A stretch of 64,000 nucleotides of DNA from Rhizobium leucaenae USDA 9039. Lineage in GTDB: Bacteria; Pseudomonadota; Alphaproteobacteria; Rhizobiales; Rhizobiaceae. The DNA is taken from assembly GCF_000426285.1 (NCBI RefSeq), contig NZ_AUFB01000006.1:62001-126000 (forward strand), written 5' to 3'. The notes beneath the pieces were generated by a model that was not told the DNA's origin, ran no database searches, and saw only the letters and a list, made by a program, of their open reading frames with translations. Shown piece by piece: positions 33,434-43,506 of the stretch; position 1 is the stretch's first letter, and each line of letters opens with the position of its first letter. Both the position numbers and the translations under genes were made by a program.

Positions 33434-34621
33434 TTAATGTCCGAGGGAATTCAGCCAATCGCCGAATGGATTTGCACTACCATCCTTCGGGTCCATGGGG
33501 GAAGCTGACCGAGCAAGGAAGGTCGGAGCCGCAATATTTCGGGCCTCGCGGGGCGTATAACCGAATTCCTTGCTGAACGCTCGGCTGAAGTGAGCCGCAG
33601 AGGCAAACCCGGCCTCGGTGGCGATTTCCACGATCTGCTTTCGATTGACGGTGTTGCTGAGCGCAACATGCGCCCAAAAAAGGCGACGCTTTTGGATATA
33701 GTGGAGAACGCCACCGCTCGACTCGAACAATTGGTAGAGTCGGGTCCGCGAAATGCCAAGCTCGCGGCACAATGCATCCGGTGTGAGATCTTGCGAACTC
33801 AAATTGCGCTGAACGAAGCGGCGTACGCGCTCCATCAGGGCTAAGTTACTCTGGTGTTTTTCAGGGCCGGAATGCTCAGCCGACGACGAAATACATGTCA
33901 CCAGCATATCATGGGTCGTTTGGACGACGCGGGGAAGATCTGCCGCAGTCATGCTCGCTAACTTCGTCTCGACACTGTCGAGATAATCGATCAACAGCTT
34001 AGCGTAGGTGTCGGAAAATGTCGTATTGCTTTTGATCTCGTTGAAAGCGGGCACATCCAAAAACAGTTCCCGCGGCAGATAGACGGAGAGGCTTTGCGCT
34101 TCGGTAGCCCTTCCTCTGAACGGATGGCCCAAGGACCTCAGTTCTACTCGTCCTCGCTCACCCTTTGATACGTTTCCGTCCACCTCCGTCCAGCTCTGGC
34201 CCGCGCGCAACAGCACGATATGCCAGTGGTCGATTGAATTCGACCGCAGCTTTGGCGCTAAACGCGAATAAGAATGGGCGGGCACCGATTGCTGAACGAC
34301 AAGCATGCCACCCAGATTCCAGGCGGTGTGATCGGCAGGAAAGCCAGCTTCCGCCGATAAGCCGTCCGGCAACCTGATATCTATCAGTGGCGCGAGATAC
34401 GCCTGCCAGGCTGCGAATTGATCACTCGGCGGCAAATCATGGGTGGAAAACCGCAGAGGCTCCAGGGCCGGCGGCAAAGGCGGAGTTGCTTCTTGGATAG
34501 CATCCGACGTCCGAGGCCAACGCCGGCGCTCGACTTGCAAAGGGGGGTGCGTGCTCGCCTGCCCGTCATTTTGATTTTCGACGGGAACCGGCGAATGCCC
34601 TTTCTGAGGTGAGTCAGGCAA
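33434..34621 (-). CDS. AraC-family transcriptional regulator
   Basis: A 395-residue regulator. Residues about 60-240 resemble the AraC_binding_2 ligand domain (SVPAHSYSRLAPKLRSNSIDHWHIVLLRAG). The C-terminal AraC domain has two helix-turn-helices: GISRTRLYQLFESSGG and the highly conserved IVEIATEAGFASAAHFSRAFSKEFGYTPREAR. A proline-rich N-terminus of about 50 residues may mean a later true start. It lies upstream of, and in the same direction as, the polysaccharide operon, making it a candidate activator, though it may serve unlinked genes. Confidence 0.88.
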   Translation of the reverse strand: MPDSPQKGHSPVPVENQNDGQASTHPPLQVERRRWPRTSDAIQEATPPLPPALEPLRFSTHDLPPSDQFAAWQAYLAPLIDIRLPDGLSAEAGFPADHTAWNLGGMLVVQQSVPAHSYSRLAPKLRSNSIDHWHIVLLRAGQSWTEVDGNVSKGERGRVELRSLGHPFRGRATEAQSLSVYLPRELFLDVPAFNEIKSNTTFSDTYAKLLIDYLDSVETKLASMTAADLPRVVQTTHDMLVTCISSSAEHSGPEKHQSNLALMERVRRFVQRNLSSQDLTPDALCRELGISRTRLYQLFESSGGVLHYIQKRRLFWAHVALSNTVNRKQIVEIATEAGFASAAHFSRAFSKEFGYTPREARNIAAPTFLARSASPMDPKDGSANPFGDWLNSLGH

Positions 34622-35069
34622 TATTTCCTCACAACTTTCGGGAGGCTATTTATACCACTCTAAGTGTTTATCAGCAAATGATTTAAAACCAAATCGTTAA
34701 TGATGGATGACGCATATATTATTCAATCTAACGGGGAAACTCCAACACCTGTTTGCTGCCCAGGAAATTCGCGTCAAAGGCAGTACCTCTTTCTCAGAAT
34801 CATCAGCGGCACCACAATAGCCAGCTTGCCGGTTCGCGGCTACCGCCTTGGGTGGCTATCCCGAAGCTCTATGGGGTGGCGGTCTTCCCTACCCACGCAC
34901 CTATTATCGCGGGAAAGCATCAACCGCTCTCTGTGAAAGAACGGGCAGCTTGCAAGATCAACCGCAAGCTGCTCAAATCGGCAAACAGCCGGCCAGAATT
35001 CCAATTCCCGCGGGGCCGATCTGTCGCAATTCATTCGCCGACCGATAACCGACAGACAGGAGGAAACCA
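34622..35069. other. Divergent intergenic region, 448 bases
   Basis: Promoter region for the AraC-type regulator (minus) and the DUF995 gene (plus). The first 80 bases next to the regulator are AT-rich. Several short open frames are present but none has a good ribosome site or plausible protein. I see no further structure. Confidence 0.35.
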
Positions 35070-35582
35070 ATGACTGTATTCCGAACGCTGTTCCTATTGT
35101 GCGTTTTTGCTGCGATGAGCACCTACGCCTTTGCCGCCAACACCGCGCAAAATATGAAGACAAAACCCCCAGCCATGTCAGTTCCGTTGACTGCTGAGGA
35201 GGTGTTTCAGCTTTATTACAATCGCACATGGATCTGGAAGGACGGCGCCGGCTATTTTGCGGCCAAGGCGCGCGAATTCAAGGCCTGGTCTGGCGAGGGA
35301 ACGGGGTCGTATGGGACCGGTCGTTGGTTTGTCACGGACCAAGGCAAACTCTGCTTCAGGGCCACATGGTACGCAAAGACCGGACACGCCTTGGCCGTGA
35401 CCTGTTTCAGTCATCGAAAGAAAGGCAATATCGTATTCCAGAAGCGCGAGCCGGACGGAGATTGGTATCCGTTCAAGACAATGCCGGCCAAGGCCGACGA
35501 TGAATACGGCAAGGTGCGGCCGGGAGATTACACAACAGCGGGATACAATCGCATGCAGATCAAATTGTCGCAAAACAAATAG
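35070..35582 (+). CDS. DUF995 family secreted protein
   Basis: A 170-residue exported protein: a signal peptide (MTVFRTLFLLCVFAAMSTYAFA) and a DUF995 domain recognised by LTAEEVFQLYYNRTWIWKDGAGYF, GTGRWFVTDQGKLCF and the late RPGDYTTAGYN. The family is restricted largely to Rhizobiales and has no established function. Two cysteines in the mature part (LCF and TCF) could form a disulfide in the periplasm. The ATG has a perfect CAGGAGG ribosome site. It stands alone, with no partner gene in the same direction. Confidence 0.8.
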   Translation: MTVFRTLFLLCVFAAMSTYAFAANTAQNMKTKPPAMSVPLTAEEVFQLYYNRTWIWKDGAGYFAAKAREFKAWSGEGTGSYGTGRWFVTDQGKLCFRATWYAKTGHALAVTCFSHRKKGNIVFQKREPDGDWYPFKTMPAKADDEYGKVRPGDYTTAGYNRMQIKLSQNK

Positions 35583-35703
35583 ATCTGGCATCAGACCTGC
35601 TTGACGGAGCCGTCCGCACTTGTGCTCGCTCAGGAGCCGAACGGAAGGCTTCTGTGACTTTCGCGCAAAGTCTGTTCAGTGCTCAGATGGGCGGGGAAGC
35701 CGC

Positions 35704-36039
35704 TCACCTCAGGAAGCATTTCGATGTGTGCCCGAATCCGCTTGGCGTGCAAATATACGGCGCGCCCCCGAGATAAATCGGTCTCACGAATTTTGCCGAA
35801 GCGCTTTTGCTCTTGATGATTTTCTTTTTTGTGTCGAATGGTTTTGTAACGTTTTGATATCCCCGCTCCCCCGAGAGTGATTGTGCGGCGGCAATATTCA
35901 TTGGAATGGCTGCACAAGCGGCGATGATCAAAGCGGGCTTCACTATATCTCGGAACGTCGAGGACCGTATTACTGTAGGCTTTCGTCTTTTAAGTCCTTC
36001 AAATGAAAAGAAAACTGCAATTATTCTGTCAGAAAACAT
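35704..36039 (-). CDS. Small exported protein with conserved-looking C-terminus
   Basis: A 111-residue product with a long basic N-terminus and a hydrophobic signal-like segment (PALIIAACAAIPMNIAAAQS, about 35-54). The short mature part ends FVRPIYLGGAPYICTPSGFG, then HTSKCFLR. Two cysteines separated by a glycine-rich loop suggest a disulfide-bonded secreted peptide. The unusually long N-region hints that translation may start further in; no in-frame ATG gives a better signal peptide. GGGGGA precedes the ATG. Function unknown. Confidence 0.55.
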   Translation of the reverse strand: MFSDRIIAVFFSFEGLKRRKPTVIRSSTFRDIVKPALIIAACAAIPMNIAAAQSLSGERGYQNVTKPFDTKKKIIKSKSASAKFVRPIYLGGAPYICTPSGFGHTSKCFLR

Positions 36040-36295
36040 CCAAAATATCCCCCGTAGTTTGGAAGTGTTTTAAGGCAAGATGTATTTCAGGGCGCTTAAC
36101 GAGCATCCCCGATGAAGCTCAAAACTCATGAAGGAGTCGCACTTCGACAGCATACTGACAGAAGCCTGCACAAAGCTTATGCGGGCTGGATATCCTTCTG
36201 ACGACTGTATTTACGCTGCGGCGAACATGTGTTTTTCAGGCCCGCGTGCCTGAGCCGCGGGATTTGCATTGCCGTTTACCTTGCTTTCGTGTCGG

Positions 36296-36652
36296 CTATT
36301 GCGGTGGCGCCGCCATTTGGCTCATTGGATGGACGGTCTCGCGTCCACTGGCATCCTGTTTAGGTTGGTTGCCGACAGACTCCACGGCCGCATCGAGTAA
36401 CTGAAAAGCGTATTCCAGCGCTGCGTCGGTGTCTTCGCCGCAAAGCCCCGCTCCTTTGCATCGATTTTGAAGCGCTTGTTTGATCCCCCGCTTTATCGAA
36501 GGCAAGGGTTCGGTCTCTGACGTGGTTAGGAGTTGACGCAGGCAATTTGCCGCGACGACTTCCGAAACGATGAGTTTTCCCTCAATTTCACCGAGCGTCG
36601 GCATTGCAAATCGCTGTCCACCTCTTCGGCATTCGCGATCTGTTGTCAGCAT
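36296..36652 (-). CDS. Small protein of unknown function
   Basis: A 118-residue soluble protein. A basic N-terminus is followed by helical segments (EGKLIVSEVVAANCLRQLL, IKRGIKQALQNRCKGAG, ALEYAFQLLDAAVESVG) and a disordered tail. No domain recognised. A strong GGAGG ribosome site eight bases before the ATG supports it as a real gene. It is isolated on the minus strand, with about 330 bases on the upstream side. Confidence 0.6.
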   Translation of the reverse strand: MLTTDRECRRGGQRFAMPTLGEIEGKLIVSEVVAANCLRQLLTTSETEPLPSIKRGIKQALQNRCKGAGLCGEDTDAALEYAFQLLDAAVESVGNQPKQDASGRETVHPMSQMAAPPQ

Positions 36653-36980
36653 CGTTTTTCCTCCCGTGGATTTGTTTTAACCGGCACTTCATCGAAGGCT
36701 CATTTACCGCATAAACTGATGGAGCGTGCCTTCTAATGGGCAGTCTTTTGTAAGCATTCCTTAGATTAAGACCGATAGGCTGGTAATCACTGTGCCAATC
36801 CGCATGCCCGACATCTTGTGGCGCGAGACGGGCGCTGGTGCGGAGCGTGCAACGGGTGCCGCCGCCTCTCTTGTCAGGCGTAACCATCATCCAGCCTCGG
36901 CACTATGATCCTTACGGCGAACTTTTCCAAGACCAGATTTTAAGCTGATCCAAGATTCCGCTTCGGAGCGTTCCAATTTT
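36653..36980. other. Intergenic region, 328 bases
   Basis: Between the small unknown gene and the UspA gene, both on the minus strand. It must contain the promoter of the small gene. I see no convincing gene, repeat or terminator. Confidence 0.3.
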
Positions 36981-37406
36981 TCATTGTTTCGCTTCGGAAA
37001 GCCGGTCGATGTGCACGCAGCATTTTGCATGGTGCATGATGTCGTCGACGGTGGATCCGAAGACGCGATCGAGGACGTCGCGCGTGTGCGCCGCAACGAT
37101 GATCAAATCGGCGTGGACTTCAGTTGCTATTGCCAGGATCGTATCTGCGGCACGGCCCGGGCGAACATGGATAAGTGCGGGAACCGAAAGTTGCTTGCAG
37201 AGCTGTGACAGCTTTTTCTCAGCCTCGTCGATCACCGAGACCGCCCAGCCATCCGGTTCCTGATTAACAACGGAAGGAAAACGTTCGACGACGTGAACGA
37301 CATGCAAGGTTCCATCGGCAGCGAGGAGCGCCTGAGCCGTGCGCACCAGATGCTCTGCTCTTTCCCGTGATCCAAGGCCTATGGCGCAGACGATCGTCTT
37401 GTACAT
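36981..37406 (-). CDS. Universal stress protein, single UspA domain
   Basis: A 141-residue UspA-fold protein (MYKTIVCAIGLGSRERAEHLV, DGTLHVVHVVERFPSV, ADLIIVAAH). The ATP-loop G-x2-G-x9-G-S/T is degenerate: the two leading glycines are missing (AAHTRDVLDRVFGS), so ATP binding is doubtful and it may be a UspA-type non-binding member. AGGTG precedes the ATG. The next Usp gene starts upstream on the same strand, so the two are neighbours but 215 bases apart. General stress role is inferred from the family. Confidence 0.85.
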   Translation of the reverse strand: MYKTIVCAIGLGSRERAEHLVRTAQALLAADGTLHVVHVVERFPSVVNQEPDGWAVSVIDEAEKKLSQLCKQLSVPALIHVRPGRAADTILAIATEVHADLIIVAAHTRDVLDRVFGSTVDDIMHHAKCCVHIDRLSEAKQ

Positions 37407-37621
37407 TTTTCACCTCAAAAGATCTCTGCCGCTTCCGCCGAGAAATTCGGATCGAAATCCCAGAGCATGTGCTTGTTTCAGAAATTGGTCCCACGCTCAG
37501 TATATCCATTTTGAAGCTGTTGCTTAAGCGCTGGACGAGAAGAGTGCACAATTCATCATAGCTCCATGCGCAGGCGCGTGATGGATGATATCGGAAAGCA
37601 CATGGCGCCTCCGATATTCTG

Positions 37622-38455
37622 TCATCGCGTCATCATCAATGGAACGGGTGCAGCCTCAAGCATGGAGCGCGTCGTTCCGCCGAAAATCCGCTCCCGCATG
37701 CGCGAATGCCCATAAGCCCCCATGACCATCATGTCGGCCCCAATATCCACGGCATGTTGCCGCAGGGTATCGGCGGTGGTCCTGCCACCGCTTGCCAGAA
37801 TATCCACCGAGACATCGACGCCGTGTCGTTTAAGGAAAGCCGCCAGTTCCGCGCCCGGCTCCTCGCCAGTGCCGCGGGTCGATGCGCGTGGATCAACGAT
37901 GACGACATGCACGTTTTCAGCCGCCGTCAGTTGCTCCATTGCAGCGCGGACGGCATGACTTGCCTCGTTACGGGAGTCCCAGGCAACGAGCACCCGGCGC
38001 GGCTGAAGCGAGGCCACTCGCCCTTTCGGCACAATGAGAATCGGTGCCGGCGAGTGAAACAGTGCTCCATTCAATATACGCCAGCGCATATCATTCTGGG
38101 CCAAGAGACCGCCGCCGACCAGTGTCACGTCGGCGTAGCGGGCGCGCTCGCCAATTTCATTATCGACCCAACCATATTCCGTGAACAGGCGGTCCACATC
38201 AAACGAAATATCGCTCGATTGCAGCAGAGCCTTCGTGGCTGCGACCTCCTCACCGAGCTTCTTCAACTCGCGCTCGCGTTCTTCGGCCCATGCGGACGAA
38301 GAGACCTCGCCGTATCCGCCGACGGGGGCGATCGCAAGCGCCGTCACCAGCACCGAAAGATATGCCCCGGCTGCGCGGCTGAGCTCGATCGCCGAGCGCA
38401 GATCCTCGTCGTTTTGATTGACGCCTATGATGCTCAAGACGGTTTTGGCTCGCAT
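37622..38455 (-). CDS. Universal stress protein with tandem Usp domains
   Basis: A 277-residue protein of two Usp domains. The first (residues 1-145) has a divergent nucleotide loop (VGGGLLAQNDMRWRILNG). The second (about 155-277) has an intact G-x2-G-x9-G motif in GAYGHSRMRERIFGG, so only one ATP site looks functional. ATG 38455 has AGGTG just upstream and homology starts there; the frame is open to 38668 without similarity. Tandem Usp proteins bind ATP and take part in respiration-limited or oxidative stress survival; the specific role here is unknown. Confidence 0.85.
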   Translation of the reverse strand: MRAKTVLSIIGVNQNDEDLRSAIELSRAAGAYLSVLVTALAIAPVGGYGEVSSSAWAEERERELKKLGEEVAATKALLQSSDISFDVDRLFTEYGWVDNEIGERARYADVTLVGGGLLAQNDMRWRILNGALFHSPAPILIVPKGRVASLQPRRVLVAWDSRNEASHAVRAAMEQLTAAENVHVVIVDPRASTRGTGEEPGAELAAFLKRHGVDVSVDILASGGRTTADTLRQHAVDIGADMMVMGAYGHSRMRERIFGGTTRSMLEAAPVPLMMTR

Positions 38456-38781
38456 AGTCACACCTCGTATTGGAATTGTCCGATCGATGCGAATTTGATC
38501 CGATTTTGGCGCTCCACCATGATCCTGGTCAAGACCGCCGACAGCGGCTGGAATGTTGCGCCGCCTCGTCGCCTCTGACGGGCGAAAATCCCGGACAGCT
38601 TGATGAGCTTCGCACATCGGACTGCAATCGGCGGGCTCCATTGGAATACCGTCACACTTGTTACTCACACTGTCCGATCTCCGGTGCCAGACTATCTCAC
38701 GACGAGCAACGAGCGTTAACCGGCGAATGAAAACGGGCCCCTCGGGCGCGTAAATTCGCCCAGCCCAGGAGATTTCAAGCC
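38456..38781. other. Divergent intergenic region, 326 bases
   Basis: Promoters of the tandem Usp gene (minus) and the DUF899 gene (plus). A weak GGGCG/CGCCC hairpin lies about 30 bases before the DUF899 start. No other structure seen. Confidence 0.3.
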
Positions 38782-39579
38782 ATGACTACATCAGCAGAGA
38801 ACGGACAAAATGGTGCACGGTCTGCGATGCACACGCCACCGGTCGTGTCGTCGCAGGAGTGGGAGGCGGCCCGCCAACAACTGCTCTTGAAGGAAAAGGA
38901 GCAGACCCGCGCCCGTGACGCCCTCGCCGCCGAGCGCCGCCGGATGCCCTGGATGGCCGTGAAGACGGATTATGCGTTCGAGGGACCTGCGGGCAAGGTA
39001 AGCCTGCTCGATCTCTTCGAAGGCCGGCGTCAATTGATCGTCTATCGCGCCTTTTTCGAGCCGGGAGTATTCGGCTGGCCCGACCACGCGTGCCGGGGCT
39101 GTTCCATGGTGGCGGACCAGGTCGCCCACGTTGCCCATTTGAATGCGCGCGACACCACCCTCGTCTTCGTCTCGCGCGCGCCTCAGGCTGACATCGCGCG
39201 GCTGAAGGCGCGGATGGGTTGGGAGGAGATACCGTGGTTTACCGTCGCCGACAGCTTCGACGCCGACTTCGGCGTCGGCGAGTGGCACGGCACCAACGTT
39301 TTCTACCGTGACGGCAACCGCGTGTTCCGCACCTACTTCATCAACAACCGCGGCGACGAACAGATGGGAGGCACCTGGAACTACCTCGACATTACGCCGC
39401 TCGGCCGGCAAGAGGTCTGGGAGGATTCGCCCGAGGGCTACCCTCAGACGCCGACCTACAAGTGGTGGAACTGGCACGACAGCTACGTTGCTGACGCAGC
39501 TCCCGACAAGAAATGGGTCGAGGTATCCGATGCTGGCGAGGCAGCGTTCCGAAACCAGGACGCGAGCACGAAATCATGA
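38782..39579 (+). CDS. DUF899 thioredoxin-like protein
   Basis: A 265-residue DUF899 protein. Signatures are the long charged N-terminal helix (EWEAARQQLLLKEKEQTRARDALAAERRRMPWMAV), LIVYRAFFEPG, the pair C-RG-C in DHACRGCSM, VFVSRAPQADIARLKARMGWEEIPW and the C-terminal WNYLDITPLGRQ with YKWWNWHDSY. The fold is thioredoxin-like, and the CRGC pair at the position of the active site suggests a redox role, unproven. AGGAGA precedes the ATG. Function of the family unknown; often near stress genes, as here. Confidence 0.85.
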   Translation: MTTSAENGQNGARSAMHTPPVVSSQEWEAARQQLLLKEKEQTRARDALAAERRRMPWMAVKTDYAFEGPAGKVSLLDLFEGRRQLIVYRAFFEPGVFGWPDHACRGCSMVADQVAHVAHLNARDTTLVFVSRAPQADIARLKARMGWEEIPWFTVADSFDADFGVGEWHGTNVFYRDGNRVFRTYFINNRGDEQMGGTWNYLDITPLGRQEVWEDSPEGYPQTPTYKWWNWHDSYVADAAPDKKWVEVSDAGEAAFRNQDASTKS

Positions 39580-39633
39580 GCGGACCTCTTCCGTTAAATC
39601 GGGCATAGGCAGCCACGCCGGAGATTGCCGGCA

Positions 39634-41046
39634 TCACTGGAAATCGAAGACGCTGAGCCCGGCAGCCATCTCATCGAGCCCGAGAGGTCGCGTCACCGGC
39701 GGCTCGGCCCTTGCAAGACAACCCTGCCGCTCGCAGAGACGACAGGCCGCCCCGATTGCGATCGGAGCGGCCGAGAGAGCCTTGCCGTAGACAATCTCCT
39801 CCCGAAATCCGAGATCGCAGCCGAGGAGCAGCGCAGTGCGGCGGACCCTTTCGCCGAAATTGGCCTGCGGACCTTCGATGGTGCGCGAGACCGTCAAAAA
39901 GCCGGTGCCGTCGGGCATTTCGACCGCTTCGACCAGGATTTGTCCAGGCTGCCCAAAGGCTGCATGGACATTGAGCTTGGGACAGCCGCCGCCGAAGCGC
40001 GCCTGCGGAAAGCCTTGCGCTCCCACCTTGCGCAGCCGGTGCCCCGCCCCGTCGATCTCCATCAGAAAGAAGGGAATGCCGGCCGCACTCGGCCGCTGCA
40101 GGGTCGTCAGGCGGCTGGCGACCTGCTCATAGGACGCACCGAAACGGGCACGCAGCCCGTCGATGTCGTAATGCAAACGCTGCGCTGCATTGTGGAAGGC
40201 TCCGTAGGGCATCATCAGCGCATGCGCGGCATAGCGCCCCAGTTCGAAACGGGCAATGCGGCTCGCTTCCGGCGTCGATAGCGATAGCGGCTCGAGTTCG
40301 GCGCGAATTTCCTGGCGCAGCGCCAGCAGCGAGACTTCGGTCGCAATCTCCTGCAGTTGATCGAAAGGTGACAACCGCTCTGACAGAAAAAGCCGCATCG
40401 AGTGGCGGTCGTAGCGCCGACGCAGGTTCGGCATCGCGTGAACCGGCAGCGTACGGACAGCAATGCCGTGCTCGCTGCGAAGCCAGGCCTTCAGCGACGC
40501 CGCCAGGTCGTCTCCCTGCATCAGTCTCGCATGAAAGGCCTCCGCCGCATCTTCGATGCCAGCGAAAAAATTCGAACGATGCTCCAGCCTGTCATGCACT
40601 TCGTCGAGCGGCAGGCGCGGACTGGCCAAAGCGGGAATGCGGCCCTCCCGCGCGAGAAGCTCGGCCAGATCAGACAGCCGCGCCGCCTGCTCACGATAGG
40701 CGCGGTAGAGCTTGATCATGCCGTTCGCAGCGTTCGGCGCCGCTTCGGCAACCTCGATCAGCTCCTGTTCTCCTGGGATCTCGCCTGACAATAGCGGATC
40801 TGCAAAGACTTCGCGCAACTGTCCGGCGCTGCCGCCGGCCTCGCCCTGAAGCTCGTCGAGATCGACCCGGTAAACCGAAGATAGCTTCAAAAGAAGCTGT
40901 ACCGTCAGCGGCCGCTGGTTGCGCTCGATCAGATTGAGATAGGAAGGGGAAATCTCCAGCGCCTGCGCCATCGCCGTCTGCGTCAAACCGAGGCCATTGC
41001 GGATGCGCCGCATACGCGGTCCGGCAAAGATCTTGCGCTCAGCCAT
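39634..41046 (-). CDS. ScfR/RamB-type XRE regulator of acetate metabolism
   Basis: A 470-residue regulator. An N-terminal XRE helix-turn-helix (GLTQTAMAQALEISPSYLNLIERNQRPL, about 18-45) is followed by a helical linker, an IrrE/ImmA-like domain and a C-terminal DUF2083 domain with cysteines in the last 50 residues (GAACRLCERQGC) that could bind metal or sense redox. Relatives (ScfR, RamB, MccR) sense short-chain acyl-CoA and control the glyoxylate or methylcitrate pathway. It is divergent from aceA with 194 bases between, containing repeated AAATTTAC motifs. It therefore very probably controls aceA. Confidence 0.88.
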   Translation of the reverse strand: MAERKIFAGPRMRRIRNGLGLTQTAMAQALEISPSYLNLIERNQRPLTVQLLLKLSSVYRVDLDELQGEAGGSAGQLREVFADPLLSGEIPGEQELIEVAEAAPNAANGMIKLYRAYREQAARLSDLAELLAREGRIPALASPRLPLDEVHDRLEHRSNFFAGIEDAAEAFHARLMQGDDLAASLKAWLRSEHGIAVRTLPVHAMPNLRRRYDRHSMRLFLSERLSPFDQLQEIATEVSLLALRQEIRAELEPLSLSTPEASRIARFELGRYAAHALMMPYGAFHNAAQRLHYDIDGLRARFGASYEQVASRLTTLQRPSAAGIPFFLMEIDGAGHRLRKVGAQGFPQARFGGGCPKLNVHAAFGQPGQILVEAVEMPDGTGFLTVSRTIEGPQANFGERVRRTALLLGCDLGFREEIVYGKALSAAPIAIGAACRLCERQGCLARAEPPVTRPLGLDEMAAGLSVFDFQ

Positions 41047-41056
41047 CTGTCATCCC

Positions 41057-41197
41057 TTTTACAAATCCCTCAACCGCAAAATTTACAGATTTGACAAATT
41101 TACTGCATGGTTTTGTCAAGCACAAGACATCCTAACCCTTTTCCGCGCGGCAATCCGCCGTTTTCGTTGGCTCCACATCGCGCTGCAATGTAAATTT
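41057..41197. promoter_or_regulatory. Repeated AAATTTAC motifs between the regulator and aceA
   Basis: AAATTTAC occurs at 41078-41085 and 41096-41103 as direct repeats 18 bases apart, and in inverse orientation (GTAAATTT) at 41190-41197, 44 bases before aceA. A related TTTTACAAAT lies at 41057-41066 next to the regulator start. These are candidate binding sites for the divergent ScfR-type regulator. Confidence 0.45.
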
Positions 41198-41240
41198 AGT
41201 CACATCAGCGACGCGAACGTTTGGGAGAAGGAAAATCTCT

Positions 41241-42530
<1,290 letters not shown>

Positions 42531-42556
42531 TAACCGCCAATCAGAGGAGAACGACA

Positions 42557-42802
42557 ATGCCATCTATCGCACGCATCAGCGAAAGGACCGAAGAACAGTC
42601 TTCCACGATGAATACCGACCAGCAGGCCGTCATCCGCATGCTGGCCAACGAGCTGCATCGTCTCAATCAGATCGTTATGGATGCGGTCGAGGCAGGCGTG
42701 TCGGTCGAACTGGTCCGCTCCGCGCGCCATCACAGCGGCAACGGCAACTGGGGCGATCTGCTGACCCCCGTTATCGTCGCCAATGCCTCTCGCCCAGCCT
42801 AA
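42557..42802 (+). CDS. Small protein of unknown function downstream of aceA
   Basis: An 81-residue soluble protein with a central helical stretch (QAVIRMLANELHRLNQIVMDAVEAGVSVELVRSARHH). A strong GAGGAGA ribosome site and the 26-base spacing from aceA make cotranscription very likely. No domain is recognised. A role linked to the glyoxylate shunt is inferred from position only. A long terminator-like hairpin follows. Confidence 0.7.
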   Translation: MPSIARISERTEEQSSTMNTDQQAVIRMLANELHRLNQIVMDAVEAGVSVELVRSARHHSGNGNWGDLLTPVIVANASRPA

Positions 42803-42843
42803 AGCGCCCAGCGCGCGCAAAGGCGACTGTTCTCAAACAAGAA

Positions 42844-42880
42844 CACTCCGCTTTCGGGTAGACCCACGGAAAGCGGAGTG
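42844..42880 (+). terminator. Hairpin terminator of the aceA operon
   Basis: CACTCCGCTTTC (42844-42855) pairs perfectly with GAAAGCGGAGTG (42869-42880), a 12-bp stem with a 13-base loop. Flanking CAAGA/TCTTG bases extend it after one mismatch. No T-run follows, so it may act by mRNA stabilisation as well as termination. Confidence 0.5.
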
Positions 42881-42991
42881 ATCTTGAGATACACATCCAT
42901 TGTAAATATCCGGCATCCGGCCGCAACAACAGGCCTCGGCAACTGAGAGGCCCGTTGTTATGCCTTCATCCCCTTACGGCGAAGCAGGCTG

Positions 42992-43318
42992 TCAATTGCA
43001 GACGCGCATGCGCTCGTAATGATATCCGTCGTCATATTCGTTTTGAACCGGGCGGCTCTCATACCAGCATCGCGGCGGCGGCGGTGCAGGCTCGTACCCT
43101 CCGCCATTGGCGATGGCGCCGCCGATCAATCCGCCAATAAGCCCGGCAGCCACGCCGCCAGCGATGACATTGCCATCATGGTGATGATGATGGTGATACC
43201 GCTCCGGGGGCGGCCTGTCGCGCCAATCATATTGCTGCGCTTGAGCGACGCCGCCAGAGAACAATGCGCTGCTTGCAAACGCAGCAGCAAGGAAAATTGA
43301 GAGAACTGTCTTTTTCAT
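42992..43318 (-). CDS. Exported glycine-zipper protein with His-rich linker
   Basis: A 108-residue exported protein. The signal peptide (KKTVLSIFLAAAFASSALFSGGVAQAQ) is followed by a short linker with six consecutive histidines, a glycine zipper (GGVAAGLIGGLIGGAIANGGG) that could insert in or associate with a membrane, and a C-terminal region with two cysteines (RCWY and RVCN). The His run could bind metal. The ATG at 43318 is preferred over the one three codons earlier because the signal peptide begins there; AAGGTGG lies upstream. Function unknown. Confidence 0.72.
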   Translation of the reverse strand: MKKTVLSIFLAAAFASSALFSGGVAQAQQYDWRDRPPPERYHHHHHHDGNVIAGGVAAGLIGGLIGGAIANGGGYEPAPPPPRCWYESRPVQNEYDDGYHYERMRVCN

Positions 43319-43506
43319 CATGACCACCTTCGACGCCTTACGCCATTCGATTCAAATCTTCGACTCAGCTAAGGAACGCTTTCAAACATGATAATGTTCG
43401 CCTGAATATGGCGTGAACGCGTCGTTTCGATTTCGTTCAGCCGAAATCTTGAAGGAGTCATGACGGTTGTTCCCGGCATCGCAAACTTCGCGGTTGCCCG
43501 CGGAGC

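Noticed and set aside
34700..35073. Short plus-strand open frames in the gap before the DUF995 gene
   Set aside because: No ribosome sites, no protein-like composition, and they overlap each other in different frames.
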